DNA from: Blastocystis hominis
Taxonomy: Eukaryota; Sar; Bigyra; Opalinata; Blastocystidae
Assembly: GCF_000151665.1 (NCBI RefSeq)
Contig: NW_013171838.1
Span: forward strand, 633,001 to 697,000
Direction: 5' to 3'
Length of the DNA stretch: 64,000 bases
In this document: one piece after another, positions 11,162 to 23,181 of the stretch
Layout of the letters: every line of letters begins with the position of its first letter
Numbering within the stretch: position 1 is the first letter of the stretch
Notes under the pieces: generated by a model
The model's database searches: none
Told to the model about the DNA's origin: nothing
What the model saw: only the letters and a program-made list of their open reading frames with translations
Translations under genes and position numbers: made by a program

Positions 11162-12187
11162 ATGCTTTCGTCCGTTTCTAAAGTATCGCGTATTGGATTA
11201 TCCGTTGCTCGTGCCAGCAGCACTGCGCGTGTGTGGATTGACAAGAATACCAAGGTAATCGGCCAGGGTATCACTGGAAAGAATGTGAGCATTGTCTTTT
11301 TGGTTGCCTGATGCTGTAGGGTACGTTCCACACGCAGCAGGCTATTGAGTACGGAACCAAGATGGTTGGTGGAGTAAATCCCAAGAAGGCTGGTAGCACT
11401 CACTTGGGTCTGCCTATTTTCGCAAGTGTGGAGGAGGTAGAATGTTTGAATCGCTAAACTATCTTTCTAGGCCAAGAAGGCTACGAATGCTGACGCTACC
11501 GTCATTTACGTGCCTCCTAGTGGTGCTGCTTCCGCAATTCTGGAGGCTGTTGCTGCTGAGATCCCTCTGATCGTGTGCATCACGGAGGGAATTCCCCAGC
11601 ACGACATGCTCCGCGTGAAGGACATCATGAAGAGCCAGTCGAAGTCTCGTCTGATCGGTCCGAACTGCCCGGGTATCATCAAGCCCGGTGAGTGCAAGAT
11701 CGGCATCATGCCCGGCTACATCCACAAGAAGGGTAAGATCGGTGTGGTGTCCCGCTCTGGCACGCTGACGTACGAGGCGGTGGCGCAGACGACGAAGTAC
11801 GGTCTGGGTCAGTCGACGGTGGTGGGCATCGGCGGCGATCCGTTCAACGGTACGAACTTCATCGACTGTCTGGAGCGCTTCACGAACGATCCGCAGACGG
11901 AGGGCATCGTGATGATCGGCGAGATCGGCGGCACGGCGGAGGAGGACGCTGCGGAGTGGCTGAAGCAGTACGGAGACCCGTCCAAGCCGGTGGTGGGATT
12001 CATTGCCGGACGCACGGCGCCGCCGGGTCGCCGCATGGGACACGCGGGAGCGATCATTTCGGGAGGAAAGGGAACGGCGAAGGCGAAGATGGAGGCGATG
12101 ACTGCGGTGGGAATCAAGGTGGTGGACACCCCGGCGCAGATCGGAGAGGCGATTTATGGACTGATGAAGGCGGCAGGCAAGGCGTAA
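11162..12187 (+). CDS. Succinyl-CoA ligase (synthetase) alpha subunit, organellar
   Basis: Joins with a beta subunit to make ATP or GTP from succinyl-CoA; in Blastocystis the enzyme works in the mitochondrion-related organelle together with acetate:succinate CoA-transferase. Three exons: 11162-11284, 11320-11436, 11471-12187; introns 35 and 34 bp; 318 aa. The first 24 residues ([20 protein letters not shown]) form a basic presequence. CoA-binding part: [40 protein letters not shown]. Ligase part: [38 protein letters not shown]. The phosphohistidine is His271 in [10 protein letters not shown]. Its 3' end faces phosphofructokinase across a shared palindromic element. Confidence 0.95.
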
Positions 12188-12203
12188 ATTTGACGTGATG
12201 GGA

Positions 12204-12218
12204 TGTTTGTGACAAACA
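12204..12218. terminator. 15-bp palindromic bidirectional 3'-end element
   Basis: TGTTTGTGACAAACA. Read on the plus strand it gives the motif TGTTTGTG 16 bp after the succinyl-CoA ligase stop; read on the minus strand it gives TGTTTGTC 43 bp after the phosphofructokinase stop. One short element therefore appears to serve both convergent genes. See also 32449-32463. Confidence 0.6.
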
Positions 12219-12261
12219 GAAAAGTGGTTCGATCGTTCATAGGATTCACAGCGTTATTTCC

Positions 12262-13940
12262 TTATTCCTTTTTCTCAGCTTCCTTCTCTTCTCTCTCCTT
12301 GGCTTCCTTCTCTTCCCTTTCTTTAGCCTCTTTCTCCTCTCTTTCTTTAGCCTCTCTTTCCTCCCTTTCCTTCTGCTCCATCAATCGCTTCTTCATCGGG
12401 ATCGAGAAGTCGGGCTGCCCCGTGATGTTCACCACGCGCTCGTAGGTGCGTCCGAAGGGATACAGCGTGCGCGGCGAGTTGTCCGTCAGCGTCTTGATGG
12501 GGATGTACACGCTGCGATTGTTGCACACGCCCACCGTGAAGCCCGTGTACCCCGCCATCATTCCGTGCACCACGTTCTCCGCGAGCAGCAAGCACTGGAT
12601 CGAGTCGAACGCGTTCGCGCGCACGCTCCGGATCATATACGACGGATCGATGTACTTCACCGACACGTTCATCTTCTCGGGATTCGTCTCCTCGTTCGCG
12701 AAGTAGTCAATCACCAGCTTCTTCAGGTACAGCCCCACGTCCGGGAATCGCTTGTTTCCGCTGGCGTCGGTGGACCCATCGCCCTGCAGTCCGGGGATCT
12801 CGATGCCCTCCGACGTGACCACCACGCAGTGGTGCTGCCTCTCCAAGCAGCGCCGAATGTACGGCAGAATTCCGTACTGGTCATCGTACAGATCCACGTC
12901 CACTTCCGGAATCAAGCACAGATCCACGTCGTGGCTCGCGAGCGTCGCGTAGGCGGCGATGAACCCGGCTTCGCGCCCCATCAGCTTCACGATTCCCACG
13001 CCGTACTCGCAACTCATTGCTTCCACTAACGCGCTGTTAATCGCGTTGGTGCACTCCTGGACCGCCGTCTCGAAGCCGAAAGAACGGTCCACCATCGCGA
13101 TATCGTTATCGATCGTCTTCGGAATGCCGCCGATCGAAATCGCGAGATGCTGCGCCGGTCAGCCCATCGAGGCGAAACCTACTCGCTTCTGGATCTCGTG
13201 GAAGAGAACGTTCGCGCCGCGATGCGTTCCGTCGCCTCCGACCACGTAGATTTGATTGACTTCGTAGCGAAGACACCATTCGATGATCTTGTCTGCATCA
13301 AATCCGCCACGCGCGGACTGGAGGAATGTTCCACCCTGGTGGTGGATTTTATCGACCAGTTCGGGGGTTAGAATCACCATGTTTGACTCGGGCTCTTCCA
13401 AGGCCTTCGCAAAGCCGCCATAGCCGTTCATGATTCCGTAGATGCGGTTCACGCCGTAAAGACGCGTTCTAGAATAAACGAGCGAAGATCGATATGTACA
13501 GAGTCACGACGATCTCGCGGATAATGTTGTTCAAGCCGGGACAAATGCCTCCGCACGTCACGATAACGGCACCAACTTCCTCCTTCTTGTACCACAACTT
13601 CTTCCGTGCACCTGCTCGCAGATAAGCCGTGATAATGGGAGAAGTGGCTACAGGTTACCAGCAACCAGCACCCCCACATTCTGTTCGCAACAGATCTGCG
13701 ATAACGCAACTGTTGTCCGTTTGATATTCGTTGTACCTAGACATGAACGCTCGCCCCGTAAAATCACAATTCACCCGCGATTCCCACGTTAGTACGGATA
13801 TTCTCGATGGACCCAGACTCCTCCGAGATCGTCGACATGTGGGGGACTGTGACAAGACGAATTGCACTGACAGGATAGTTTTCCAAGATGACAGTGTTCT
13901 CAAACTCGGGTTTACTTCGACCTAGCTGTTTGTAGCTCAT
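12262..13940 (-). CDS. 6-phosphofructokinase, plant/trypanosome-like clade
   Basis: Commits fructose-6-phosphate to glycolysis. Five exons: 13775-13940, 13678-13749, 13500-13647, 13183-13468, 12262-13149 (519 aa). Motifs: VIVTCGGICPGLNNIIRE, GIMNGYGGF, VVGGDGTHRGANV, GGIPKTIDNDIAMVDRSFGF, VKLMGREAGFIA, PEVDVDLYDDQYG and ERVVNITGQPDF. Gly (not Asp) after GGD points to ATP as phosphoryl donor, while Lys in PKTIDND is typical of the plant/trypanosome group; donor choice is inferred. The N-terminal 80 residues are weakly conserved and their two junctions less sure. The C-terminus is a tandem AKEREEKE repeat, about 36 charged residues. Divergent from the MnmE gene, 75 bp apart. Confidence 0.9.
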
Positions 13941-14015
13941 TCAAAACAAAGATATGACTTAAGGTGCCAAGATTCGAGACTATTTTTCCAATCATGCCCC
14001 CATCCAGAAGCTTCT

Positions 14016-15703
14016 ATGCTCTCGAATCTTCTTTCTCGTTTTTCGAGTCGTGGAGGGCGTGCGATATGGCTGCTGCGTTCCTCGCCGATAGTTCTTTCTC
14101 GTCGACCCTTTTCGGTGATAGGGAGGTGTAACGATGACGATACGATTTATGCGCTGAGTTCGGGTATATGTACGCAGTCTATCATTGTCCCCTAGGACCG
14201 CTTGTCAAATCAGGCGTGGCAGTGATTCGTGTGTCGGGGAGCAACGCGTTTGATGCAATCAAACAGATGACATCGGAGCAATGTTCATTCCCTACGCCTC
14301 GCCAAGCTTCTCTCCGTTCGATTCTCGATAGTCAAACAAAAGAAGTGATCGACAAGGGCTTAGTTCTGTGTTTTAACAAAGGCGCAAGGTAATGCATCGT
14401 TTTCCCCTCTCTCTCAGTTTTACCGACGAGGACGTCGTCGAATTCCACGTCCACGGCAGTCCCGCCGTGGTGAACGCCACGCTTCGCTCTCTGTCGCACA
14501 TCCCCTATTTCCGCGTGGCGGAACCCGGCGAATTTACAAAGCGCGCGTTTCTGAACGGGAAGATGTCCTTTCTGGAGGTGGAGGCGCTCGCCGACCTGCT
14601 GAACGCCGAGACGGAGACGCAGCGGCAGCAGGCGATACACGGACTCAGCGGCGAGCTCTCTGCGCTCTGCTGGAAGTGGCGATCGCAGCTCATGCACAGC
14701 TTGGCTCATGCGGAAACGATCCTGGAGTTCGCGGACGACATGGACGAGGAGTCGGTTTTGCTGGCGGACGCGACGCGGCAGCTCGGCTCGATTCGCGACT
14801 CCATGCAGCAGCTGCTTCGCGGATTTCGCCGAAGCCAGCTGGTGAAGGAGGGCATCCGAGTCACGCTGTTCGGTCCTCCCAACGTGGGGAAATCGTCCCT
14901 GCTGAACGTTCTGACGGGTTCGGAGGAGGCGATCGTGTCGGCAATTCCCGGCACGACACGCGATGTGCTGAAAGTGGATCTGGACTTGGAGGGATGGAAA
15001 GTGATCCTACAGGACACTGCGGGGCTGCACGACTCCGAGGAAGTGGTAGAAAGGGAAGGAATGAATCGGGCGAGGGCGGCCGTGGCGGAGAGCTCGGTTC
15101 GCATGGTGGTTGTCGATGTTGCGCGCGATGCGAAGGAAAATGTGGAAAGCATGATGCGGGAGATCGAGGGAAAGGGAGAGGCGGAACGAAAAGGAAAAAT
15201 GGGAGAATCGTGTTTGGAGGGAAAAGAAAACACGAAAAAAAGTCAGTTGGAGGGAGAAGTTTTGGTGGTGCTGAACAAAAGCGATTTGGTCAGCAAAGAG
15301 CAAGTGGAGGAGGTGCGGGAGTTTGTGCTGAATAAATATCCGTTCGTTCAGAGTAAGTGTGGGAGCATGATGATTTGATGTAGATGTTCTTTCCATCTCG
15401 TGCAAGCAAAAGCAGGGAATTGAAGCAGTGCTAACTGCGTTGAAAGAGGTGGTGGGGAGAGTAGCGCACGAGAACACAGAGGGAGATCACAGTCAGCTGA
15501 TCACGCGTGAGCGTCAGCGAAATTGCTTGGAGCAATGTATATCGAGCATTGATCGCTGTATGGAGCTGTCGGAAGAGGATTTGGTGGACTTGGAGGCAGA
15601 AGAGTTGCGCTATTGTTTGAAGTCGCTTTCTCGGTTGACGGGTGAAGTAGACGTGGAGGAGATTCTGGATATCGTGTTTTCCGAGTTTTGCATAGGAAAA
15701 TAG
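14016..15703 (+). CDS. MnmE/GTPBP3-type tRNA-modification GTPase, organellar
   Basis: With MnmG it adds a carboxymethylaminomethyl or taurinomethyl group to wobble U34 of organellar tRNAs. Four exons: 14016-14163, 14196-14388, 14418-15352, 15384-15703 (531 aa). A basic, Ser/Arg-rich presequence of about 45 residues (MLSNLLSRFSSRGGRAIWLL) precedes DDTIYALSSGPLVKSGVAVI, the folate-binding N-terminal domain, HVHGSPAV, and EPGEFTKRAFLNGKM. The inserted G domain shows GPPNVGKSSLLN (near residue 264), PGTTRD, DTAG and LNKSDL. It ends with the catalytic motif FCIGK. A charged insert of about 40 residues lies between G3 and G4. Its presence implies organellar translation. MnmG is not in the window. 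Confidence 0.93.
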
Positions 15704-15717
15704 TGTGATCTAAATTT

Positions 15718-15725
15718 GTTTGTTC
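15718..15725 (+). terminator. TGTTTGTT motif of the MnmE gene
   Basis: Exact octamer 15 bp after the TAG at 15701-15703. Confidence 0.6.
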
Positions 15726-15900
15726 TTCTCACAGAAGTGATAAGGAGAGTGTTGCGAACCAGAAGAGCGGAAAAAATCAAAGAATTGGAAATCAAGTTTG
15801 AATGTGAAAAAGGAGCAAAATAGTGTCTTTTACCACAGCCGATTATCTTTCATAATTCGATCAGCGCCCATCTCTATTCCGTTTCTCAGCGTTTCATCCG

Positions 15901-18847
15901 ATGAGCACAGCGGTTCGTACTTATTTTTCTGGTATTCTTCCGTTTTGGAGAATGTGATGATCTAGGTCGAAGAGTACGATACATAGACAACCAGTTCAAC
16001 CTGGATCTAACGTACATTACTGACAAGTGGGTTCTTTTATGAATCGCTGATGGCTGTAGAATTATAGCTATGGGCTATCCTTCAAGGAGTCTGGAAAGTC
16101 TGTACCGTAACAATATAGCTGATGTACTTGCTCGTTCAGGATGCATGATGTTTTTAGGTTGCAAAATTACTAGATAAGAAACATGGGAAGCACTACCTGA
16201 TTTTCAATCTTAGCTGCCGTCAATATGACTATACTCCATTTGGAAACCGTGTGATTGATTGCGGTTGGGCGGATCACCACTCGCCCCCAGTCGCTCTAAT
16301 GTGGGCCATCTACGCGTTTATCGATTTATGGATCGCAGTAGACAGCCAGAACGTGATCGCAGCGCATTGCCTAGCTGGTAGGCCAGCGTGTCTCACCGCG
16401 TGATTTCCAGGAAAGGGCCGCACGGGAATCGTCATCTGCTGCACTCTGCTGATGCAGGGCGCGTTCACGAAGCTGCAGGCGAAGACGACCACGGAGTACG
16501 TGAATGCCGCGGTGAACTATTTCCGCGAAAAACGCGGGGACGGCGTGGAAAACCCCGACCAGATCAAGTTCATCCGTGACTTTCTGGTGAGCTCGGACAC
16601 GATCGGCGCGGACAACAAGCTGCAGTTCGACGCGAAGCTGCAGCCGTCGCTGTTCCTGGGGAGTTTGATTCTGTACAACGTGCCGGTGGGGAAGGGCGCG
16701 GCGGTGGAGCTGAGTCTGGTGGTGTATCTGAAGTGCCGCAGCGACTGGAACGTGGTGTACAACTCGGCGTGGAGCTACTCGCCGCTGCCGTGCTACGACG
16801 CGTACCAGTCGGAGATCATCATCGACGTACGCTCGAGGGCGGCGCTGGAGCGTAGATCAACGTGCCCGCGCGCGGCGATCTGCTGTTCATGCTGAAGGAC
16901 GCGAAGCACGAGGTGCTGCACTTCTCCGTGAACACCACGCAGGTGCCCTGCTGCACGACCTCCGTGCTCACCTCGCTCTACTTCGGGAAGAACACCGTCT
17001 CCATCGCCAAGACCTGCAATCTCCCGCTCACCCAGTCCTTCGGCGCGCAGCTCGTCTGCCTCGACGCGCACTGCTTGTCCCTCCTCGCTCCTCTCCTCAC
17101 TCCCAGCGCCAACTACGACCGCTCCCAGCGCCTCCAGGCCATCCACGCGATCTCCATGAAGGCCATCGAGGAGGACCGCTCGCGCCGCAACACGCTCCTC
17201 GAGATCCGCAGCATCTACACCGACGACCGCAAGATCCTCTCCTCCATCCAATACCGCGACCTCCTCAATCTCAACCTCGAGATCTTCTCCCAGTCCTCCT
17301 GCGAGCCCCTCCCCGACGCCTCCCAGCAGCCCCCCGCGGTGAAAACGCCCCCCGTCTGCTCCGTTCTCCCCACCGTCAGCGAGGCTTCTCCGCGCAGCGC
17401 CGACCGCTCCCCGCTGTCCATCGACCCGTCCATTTCGCCGGTCCACTCGCCGGAGGTGCGGTCGCCGTAGGGCCGGGCGGGCGTGTGGAGCGTAGAAAGG
17501 ACGTCGTGGTGGTGCGACGACGCGCGCCGTCGCAGTACGTGGACCCCTCGCACGACAACTTCAAGCAGCGATTCGCCACCATGCGGCAGATCTCGCTGTC
17601 CTACGGCGGCGATTCCTGCTCCACCAAGGACTTGTCGCTCGAGCTGCCCCACCAGAAGGAGAAAAAGGGGAAACAGAGGCTGCTCACCGCTCTGGAGAAG
17701 GAGATCTTGTCGCGGGAAGGTGCTGCTTGGCTCGGCGTTTCACGTAGACATCGCGTTCGCGCTGTGCGGAATGGAGGACCAAGAGATTCGGATCGGAGAA
17801 ACCGAGGAAACCGGAGAAACCGGAGAAACGGTGAGGCAGCCGGCGGACGATTCGGCTTTGGTGCATTTAATCGCGGAACATCCGACGCTGGCGCTGCACG
17901 CGTCGTCGCAGACGATCCAAACCAAAGTGTTCGGCTTCGTGTACGACAAACGCGTCTGGAAGCCGCGGCTGCTCGTCCTCACCGACGCCATGCTGCTGGT
18001 GCTGAAGCGTCCCGACGACCACTACCTCAAAAACCGGATCGTCTTCAAGGAGTCCGGTCTCGCGATCGCGGTGCCTCAGAAAAAGCCGGTATTTCTGGAC
18101 CTCCTCGATAACACGCAGGACGAGCCGTGGGTGGCGCAGTTCCTGGACAAGTCGCAGCTGGGCGTGCTGCTGTCGGTGCGGTTCAACAGCTTCAGCGACA
18201 TGATGACGGTGATCGGGGTTTCGCGGCACCTCAGCGGGTACCCCGACTTCAAGCCGTCGATCCCCGCGGACTGCTCGGACCCGCAGTTCTTCCGCGACGT
18301 GGTCTCGCTGCTCTATCTCTACGCGCCGCAGCGTCTGGGCGAGGCCGCGTCGATCTACGCGCAGTACGGCGCGGATCCCGCGGGGTACGCGAGCTGGGTG
18401 GGTTCGGAGTTCGGTCTGAACGCGTCGGTGTGCCACAATCTGCACATCCCGAACGCCGTGGAGGAGGTGGAGGACGTGATCACGCCGCAGAACGAGATCA
18501 TGGCGAGCGAGATCTACCTGCGGCCGCAGTACATCGAGTGCCGCGAGATCCCGCGGGAAGTGAGCGAGGTGGTGTATCAGTTCCAGCAGCGGATGAAGGA
18601 GGACGTGTACGGAAGGCTCGTGCAGGTCTGCCAGTTCTCCTATCCCTCGCCCCAGCCGCTCGTGCGGGCGATCGTCGATCTGTACAGCGAGGAGTGGGCG
18701 AGGGTGTTCGATCGAAACCCGTTCGCGTTCTTGAAGGCGATCCGAGAGAGTAAAATGTATCGGCCGGAGAGCTATACGAATCGGTCGTATAAGAAGCCTC
18801 GAAACCCAGTGGAAAGGGTGGATAAGATGGAAACCATTCGTGAATAA
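15901..18847 (+). CDS. PTEN-like lipid phosphatase with long C-terminal extension
   Basis: Probable 3-phosphoinositide phosphatase. Eight exons: 15901-15931, 15966-16026, 16060-16123, 16158-16377, 16411-16826, 16856-17466, 17496-17719, 17748-18847 (908 aa, about twice human PTEN). The start lines up with PTEN: FNLDLTYITDKIIAMGYPS, LESLYRNNIADV. Catalytic loop AHCLAGKGRTGI, Cys123; the general-acid region is WADHHSPP (Asp91). PTEN has Lys where this protein has Leu124. A C2-like domain follows, then a Ser/Pro-rich linker (about 400-480), a short GETEETGETGE run, and a PH-like segment near 595-690 (VFGFVYDKRVWKPRLLVLTD). The last 200 residues are unrecognised. Confidence 0.82.
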
Positions 18848-18873
18848 TGTATGTCTGTGTTTTAATGTGGAGG

Positions 18874-18881
18874 TGTTTGTT
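18874..18881 (+). terminator. TGTTTGTT motif of the PTEN-like gene
   Basis: Exact octamer 26 bp after the stop codon and only 9 bp before the RPAP1 start codon at 18891, so 3' processing and the next transcript almost overlap. Confidence 0.6.
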
Positions 18882-18890
18882 AGAATTAAG

Positions 18891-21800
18891 ATGGAGGACG
18901 ATCTCAAAGAACAGGAAAAGTTCTTTATGAATGGTGGCGTTCCCTCGGTGGAAATTATTCGCGAGGGAGCCGAAAAGAACAAATCGGCGAAGGAACAATC
19001 CAAAGGGAACAAAACAGTGCTTCCTCCAGTGTCACCCGTGGGGACGATCCAGGAGCATCGTGTCGTGAGAGAAAAGAGGGATGTTGTGATTACTCCCGTG
19101 GAGCACGGTTTTCCGCAAGCTGAGGTGATAGACGTATGCTGTTGGAATGTGATTTTGAATGTAGACGAGAAAAATGAAGGGTGGAAAGAAATCGCTTTTC
19201 AAACAGTCCAGGGAGCAGAAGAATGCGAAGAGTGCGGTTGAAATTAAACGTCAGGAGGAGCCCACGCTCGTTTCTCCTGCCATTCCGCGTCGTTCGCCTC
19301 CCACGGCTCTTGCGACTACGCCTAATGCAGATAATTCTATTGAAGGAATGAGTGGAATTCACGACGAAGTGATGTCTATGATATCGAACATGAGTGCCGA
19401 AGAAATGCAAGAAACGCTGCAATCCTTCCTATCGTCCATGCAGAACCCAAACACGCTGCAGCTCCTACAAAACCGAATCGCCCGTTCTTCCGCCAACCCA
19501 CTTCCTCAGCATCAAGAGCTTCCTGTCGACGAGAAGGCTTCTTCTGCCGTACGTACCGCGCAGACATCGCGTTCTACGCCTCTCAATCCGATCGACGACG
19601 ACGAGAAGGAAGCACGTCGCATCGCGAACGAAATCGATTACTCCACGATTCTCTCCGAAGCCGACCTCGCTGCCGCCGTTCAAAAGCTTCCTCTCTCCGA
19701 ACAGCGCAAATTAGAATGGACAACCCCCACTCAACCCTCATCATCATCATCATCATCATCATCGGAGCCTCGCTTCCATTTCGACGGCTATCTCCTCTCC
19801 GCGTCCGACTCGGCCCAAATCAGCCTCTACTCCGGTCTCTACAACCACGGCCAGAACGCCGACCTGCCCGGCTACACGCTCTCCGAGCTGCTTTTGCTCT
19901 CTCGCAGCCACGTCCACGGCCAGCGCGTCCTCGCTCTGAAGTGCCTTTTCAATCTCCTGCGTCGCCGATCGCTCGCCCGCATCGCTCACCAGGCGCTCAC
20001 TCCGTCTCTTCTCCCGGTTTCTCTGCTTCGCGTCCTCGTTCTGCTGCTCGAGCGGCGACGCACGGGAGAAGAAGTCTTTCTCGCGCTGCGCTGCCTCGAG
20101 GAGCTCGCCTCCACGCAGGACGAGTTTCGACGGTTTCTCCTGTTGAATCTGACGTTCCACGGGTACGAGCAGGCGAATCTGCCAGACCCGGACGCTTTGC
20201 GATTTGAAAGCGACGACAAAAACGAAGACGAAGATGACGACGAAGATGACCAATCCGATGCACAGAAAGGGGGAAACCGAGATCCCTTCCGACGGAGAAA
20301 CTGTGGAAACCTGTTCACGATGCTGGACGAATGCGACTTGGTTTCCACGCTCTTCGCGTGCATCGCCGAGTACCGCGAGATTCCCGCGGTTCTGAACCCT
20401 GCCTTGAGCGTGCTGCGCGTGCTGGTCGAGAACGACAAGCGCTTCAGCGAGCGGATTCTGCGCTCGGACGCGTTCTACGCGTCGCTAGAGCAGCTGGCAT
20501 CGACGCTTCTGGACCCGTCCATTCTGCCGGTTTCCCCGCTTCGCCCGCAGCCCTGCGACGCGGCCGATTCGTCGCCGTCGCTGCGCCTTTTCTACTTCGA
20601 GAACCACGCGCAGACCGCGTTCTGCTCCTCGCTGCACTTCCTCTCGCTTCTCGAGGCGCTGGTGCGCCATTCCCGCGGGAACGCGCTGCACCTCTTCCAC
20701 TCGTCGATCCTCCCGCGGCTAAAGCAGTGGCTGCTCTTCTTCGACGGCGGCGCTGCGGTACCCGCGGGGACGCGCTGCGAGCTGAACGCGGTTTTGGAGG
20801 GCGTGCTGAGCGTGTGGCGGCTGTTCGTGATGTACGGGATCGATTTGGAGAGCGTGGACGCGTTCCTCCCGCAGCTGCTGCGCATCAGCCAGTTCGCGTT
20901 GCCCGCGCCGCAGAGCTTGGCGTGGTCGTTCTTCGAGGCGTCGGTGCGGGCGAAGCGCGGCGCGTCGAGCGCGTATTTCGTGGAGTTCTGCAACACGCTC
21001 GTGCAGCTGGTCGTCGAGATGCTGCAGCGCAGCGAGACGCCGGGTCTCGTGCGCACCGCCGCCGTGCATTTCATCGCGTCCTACGTGGAGGTCGTCAACG
21101 AGGAGCGCGAGGCCTGGCAGGACGCCGACGATCTCATGGAAAGCTTGCAGCGCCAGGTGACCCAGCTCGGATTCCTCGTGTTTGGTACCGAGGATTCTGA
21201 GGATTCTGAGGATTCTGAGGACGTCGAGGACGCACAAACAGGGAAACGGGGAAACCGGGTACACGCAGAGAAGGGAGAAACCGCCCCCGCGGGGCGCGCG
21301 TCGGGCTGGTTCGACGGGGTGTTTGCCGCGCAGTGGGCCGTGGAATCGGAGTGGCGCGCGCGCTCGCGTCTTCCCAACGTACCTCTATTTCTTCTTCTTC
21401 TCCCCTCACCCCCAGTTCCTCTCCTCCCCCGCGGGACGCTCCCTGGTCGATCCCACCGCGTCGCCGCCGGCGTTCTCCCCCGCGGAACTCCGCTTCCTGG
21501 CTCGTTCAGACTCGGCTCTTGCAGCTGCGCGTCTTTCTCTGCAGGGCGTTCAGAACTGCTTCGCCTTCGCCGCGCTGCTTCGCGCGCCGCGCTGGGCCGC
21601 GCGTCTGCGCCGCCTCGCCGCCCGCCCCGCCTGGCGCCGCCTGCGCGCGCCGCACTCCCCCGCGCTCACCTACCTTCCCCGCGGGTTTGCGCTCGCCCAG
21701 GCCGTCGCCGTGCGCCTCCTCACCGCGGTTCTGCCCCTCACCGATGAGCACCGCGGGGAGGTCTGGCGCGCGGGGTGGCGCGTGGCGCGGCAGCTGCTGC

Positions 21801-23011
21801 CGGGAGACGAGTTCCCCGCGGTGGAGCTGGTGGTGCAGGGATTGCTGGATCCCCCCGCGGTGAAGCGGTTCTGCGAGGGACGCGGCGCGCAGGCGGCGTG
21901 TGCGGTGGACCTGGATGTCGTCACGCAGCTGCTGGTGCAGGAGGTCGGGGAGGGCGCGCTGGTGGAGCACTCGCAGGCATTGCATCGCGATGATCTCGAT
22001 GCCAGACAGTCGCTCCGCCTGCTGCCCTTCCGCATCCCGCCGTCGCTTCCGCTGCTCCCGCAGTGGTTTTTGATGCCCTTCATGCGTCTGCGCTTCCGAA
22101 AAATCGGGGAAACGGGGAAACCCTTCACCGTACAGAACGAGAAACAGGCCGTCGCGCTGCTGGAATTCGTCCGCGAACTCGAAACTGCCGCCGAGTCCCC
22201 GCTCGACCCGCGGGAAAAGCCGCTGCGATGCTATGCGGCATTGCACGTCTGTCTCGCGGGGAACGCGATTGTGCTGTCTCCCGCGGTGAACGATGCGCTG
22301 AACGCGCTGCTGGCGGTTTATCTGGAGTTTGATCCGCGATGGGATGCAGAATCGGGTTTGAATGATTCGGAGGAGTCAGAAGAACACGCTGACTTCGTGG
22401 ATTCCAAAAAAACGGACGAGATCGCAGGATTCAAGGAATCGGCGGGGAATGCGTGCAAATGTCGAAAACACGACGATTGCATTCGTAGAATGAGCGAAAT
22501 GGTGCCGAAATCCGAGCTTCTCGACTTCTTAGATCGGTGTTGCCGATGTGTATCCGAGGAATACTATTTCTGCCCTCTCGTGCTGCGCGTTCTCTTGCTG
22601 TTTCTTTCTCCGTGCAGAGATTGGAATCAGCGCGTGTTGTTGCTGAACTTCTTCTTCGATCATTCGTTGGCGGGAATGTTGCTCGAAGCCGATTTCCAGA
22701 GTCTGCAGAACGGAGAAGTGGCTCAGAAAGTGGAGGAAGGTGATATCCTATCCGCTCTGAAGCTGGCGATGGAACGAGTGGAGGGAGAGGGATGTGTGTG
22801 GGAAGAGAAAGAAGAAATGATGGAAATGTACATACGCTATTTAGAACAAGCTACAGCGCAAGGTAGTACCAAGAAGCATGTTTTGGTGATAAATCACATG
22901 GTTGTGGAGTTACTGCACTATGTTAAATCCAAATATCCTCGATATCGCTTCTATGAACGAGAACTTTGCCGCATCGCTCCCTTTATGAATTTTGGAAGTC
23001 TACTTGAGTGA
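18891..23011 (+). CDS. RNA polymerase II-associated protein 1 (RPAP1-like)
   Basis: RPAP1 helps assemble and import RNA polymerase II and couples it to Mediator. Three exons: 18891-19133, 19165-21378, 21416-23011; introns 31 and 37 bp; 1350 aa. The N-terminal region has the RPAP1_N pattern (DLKEQEKFFMNGGVPSVEII, then GKKSLFKQSREQ). The middle domain has VMSMISNMSAEEMQETLQSF, like the MSPEEI helix of RPAP1, and RFHFDGYLL with YTLSELLLLSRSHVHGQRVL matching RPAP1_C. The rest is an alpha-helical solenoid. Low-complexity inserts: nine Ser from a TCA repeat at 19738-19765, an acidic run near 20215-20250, and EDSEDSEDSED near 21190. GC reaches very high values here, giving long meaningless antisense frames. 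Confidence 0.78.
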
Positions 23012-23033
23012 TTTCGCTTATTTTCCTCATCTC

Positions 23034-23041
23034 TGTTTGTT
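23034..23041 (+). terminator. TGTTTGTT motif of the RPAP1-like gene
   Basis: Exact octamer 22 bp after the TGA at 23009-23011. Confidence 0.6.
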
Positions 23042-23181
23042 ATACCCATTATTTGTAGTAATTGATAAGAAATATTGTTATATAAGGTAACCGCGAATTT
23101 TTGGAAAAAGTGGCATATTAGATAAAAAGCCGATTTAACTATCATTCGTTAGGATTATTCCATAAAATTCTATTAAAAAGA

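Noticed and set aside
12262-13940. Assignment of the phosphofructokinase as pyrophosphate-dependent
   Set aside because: The discriminating position after GGD is Gly, as in ATP-dependent enzymes of the plant/trypanosome group, although Lys in PKTIDND is shared with PPi enzymes. I left the donor as probable ATP.
14016-15703. Bacterial horizontal transfer of MnmE
   Set aside because: The gene has three typical short introns, a presequence and local codon usage; a mitochondrial ancestry is sufficient.
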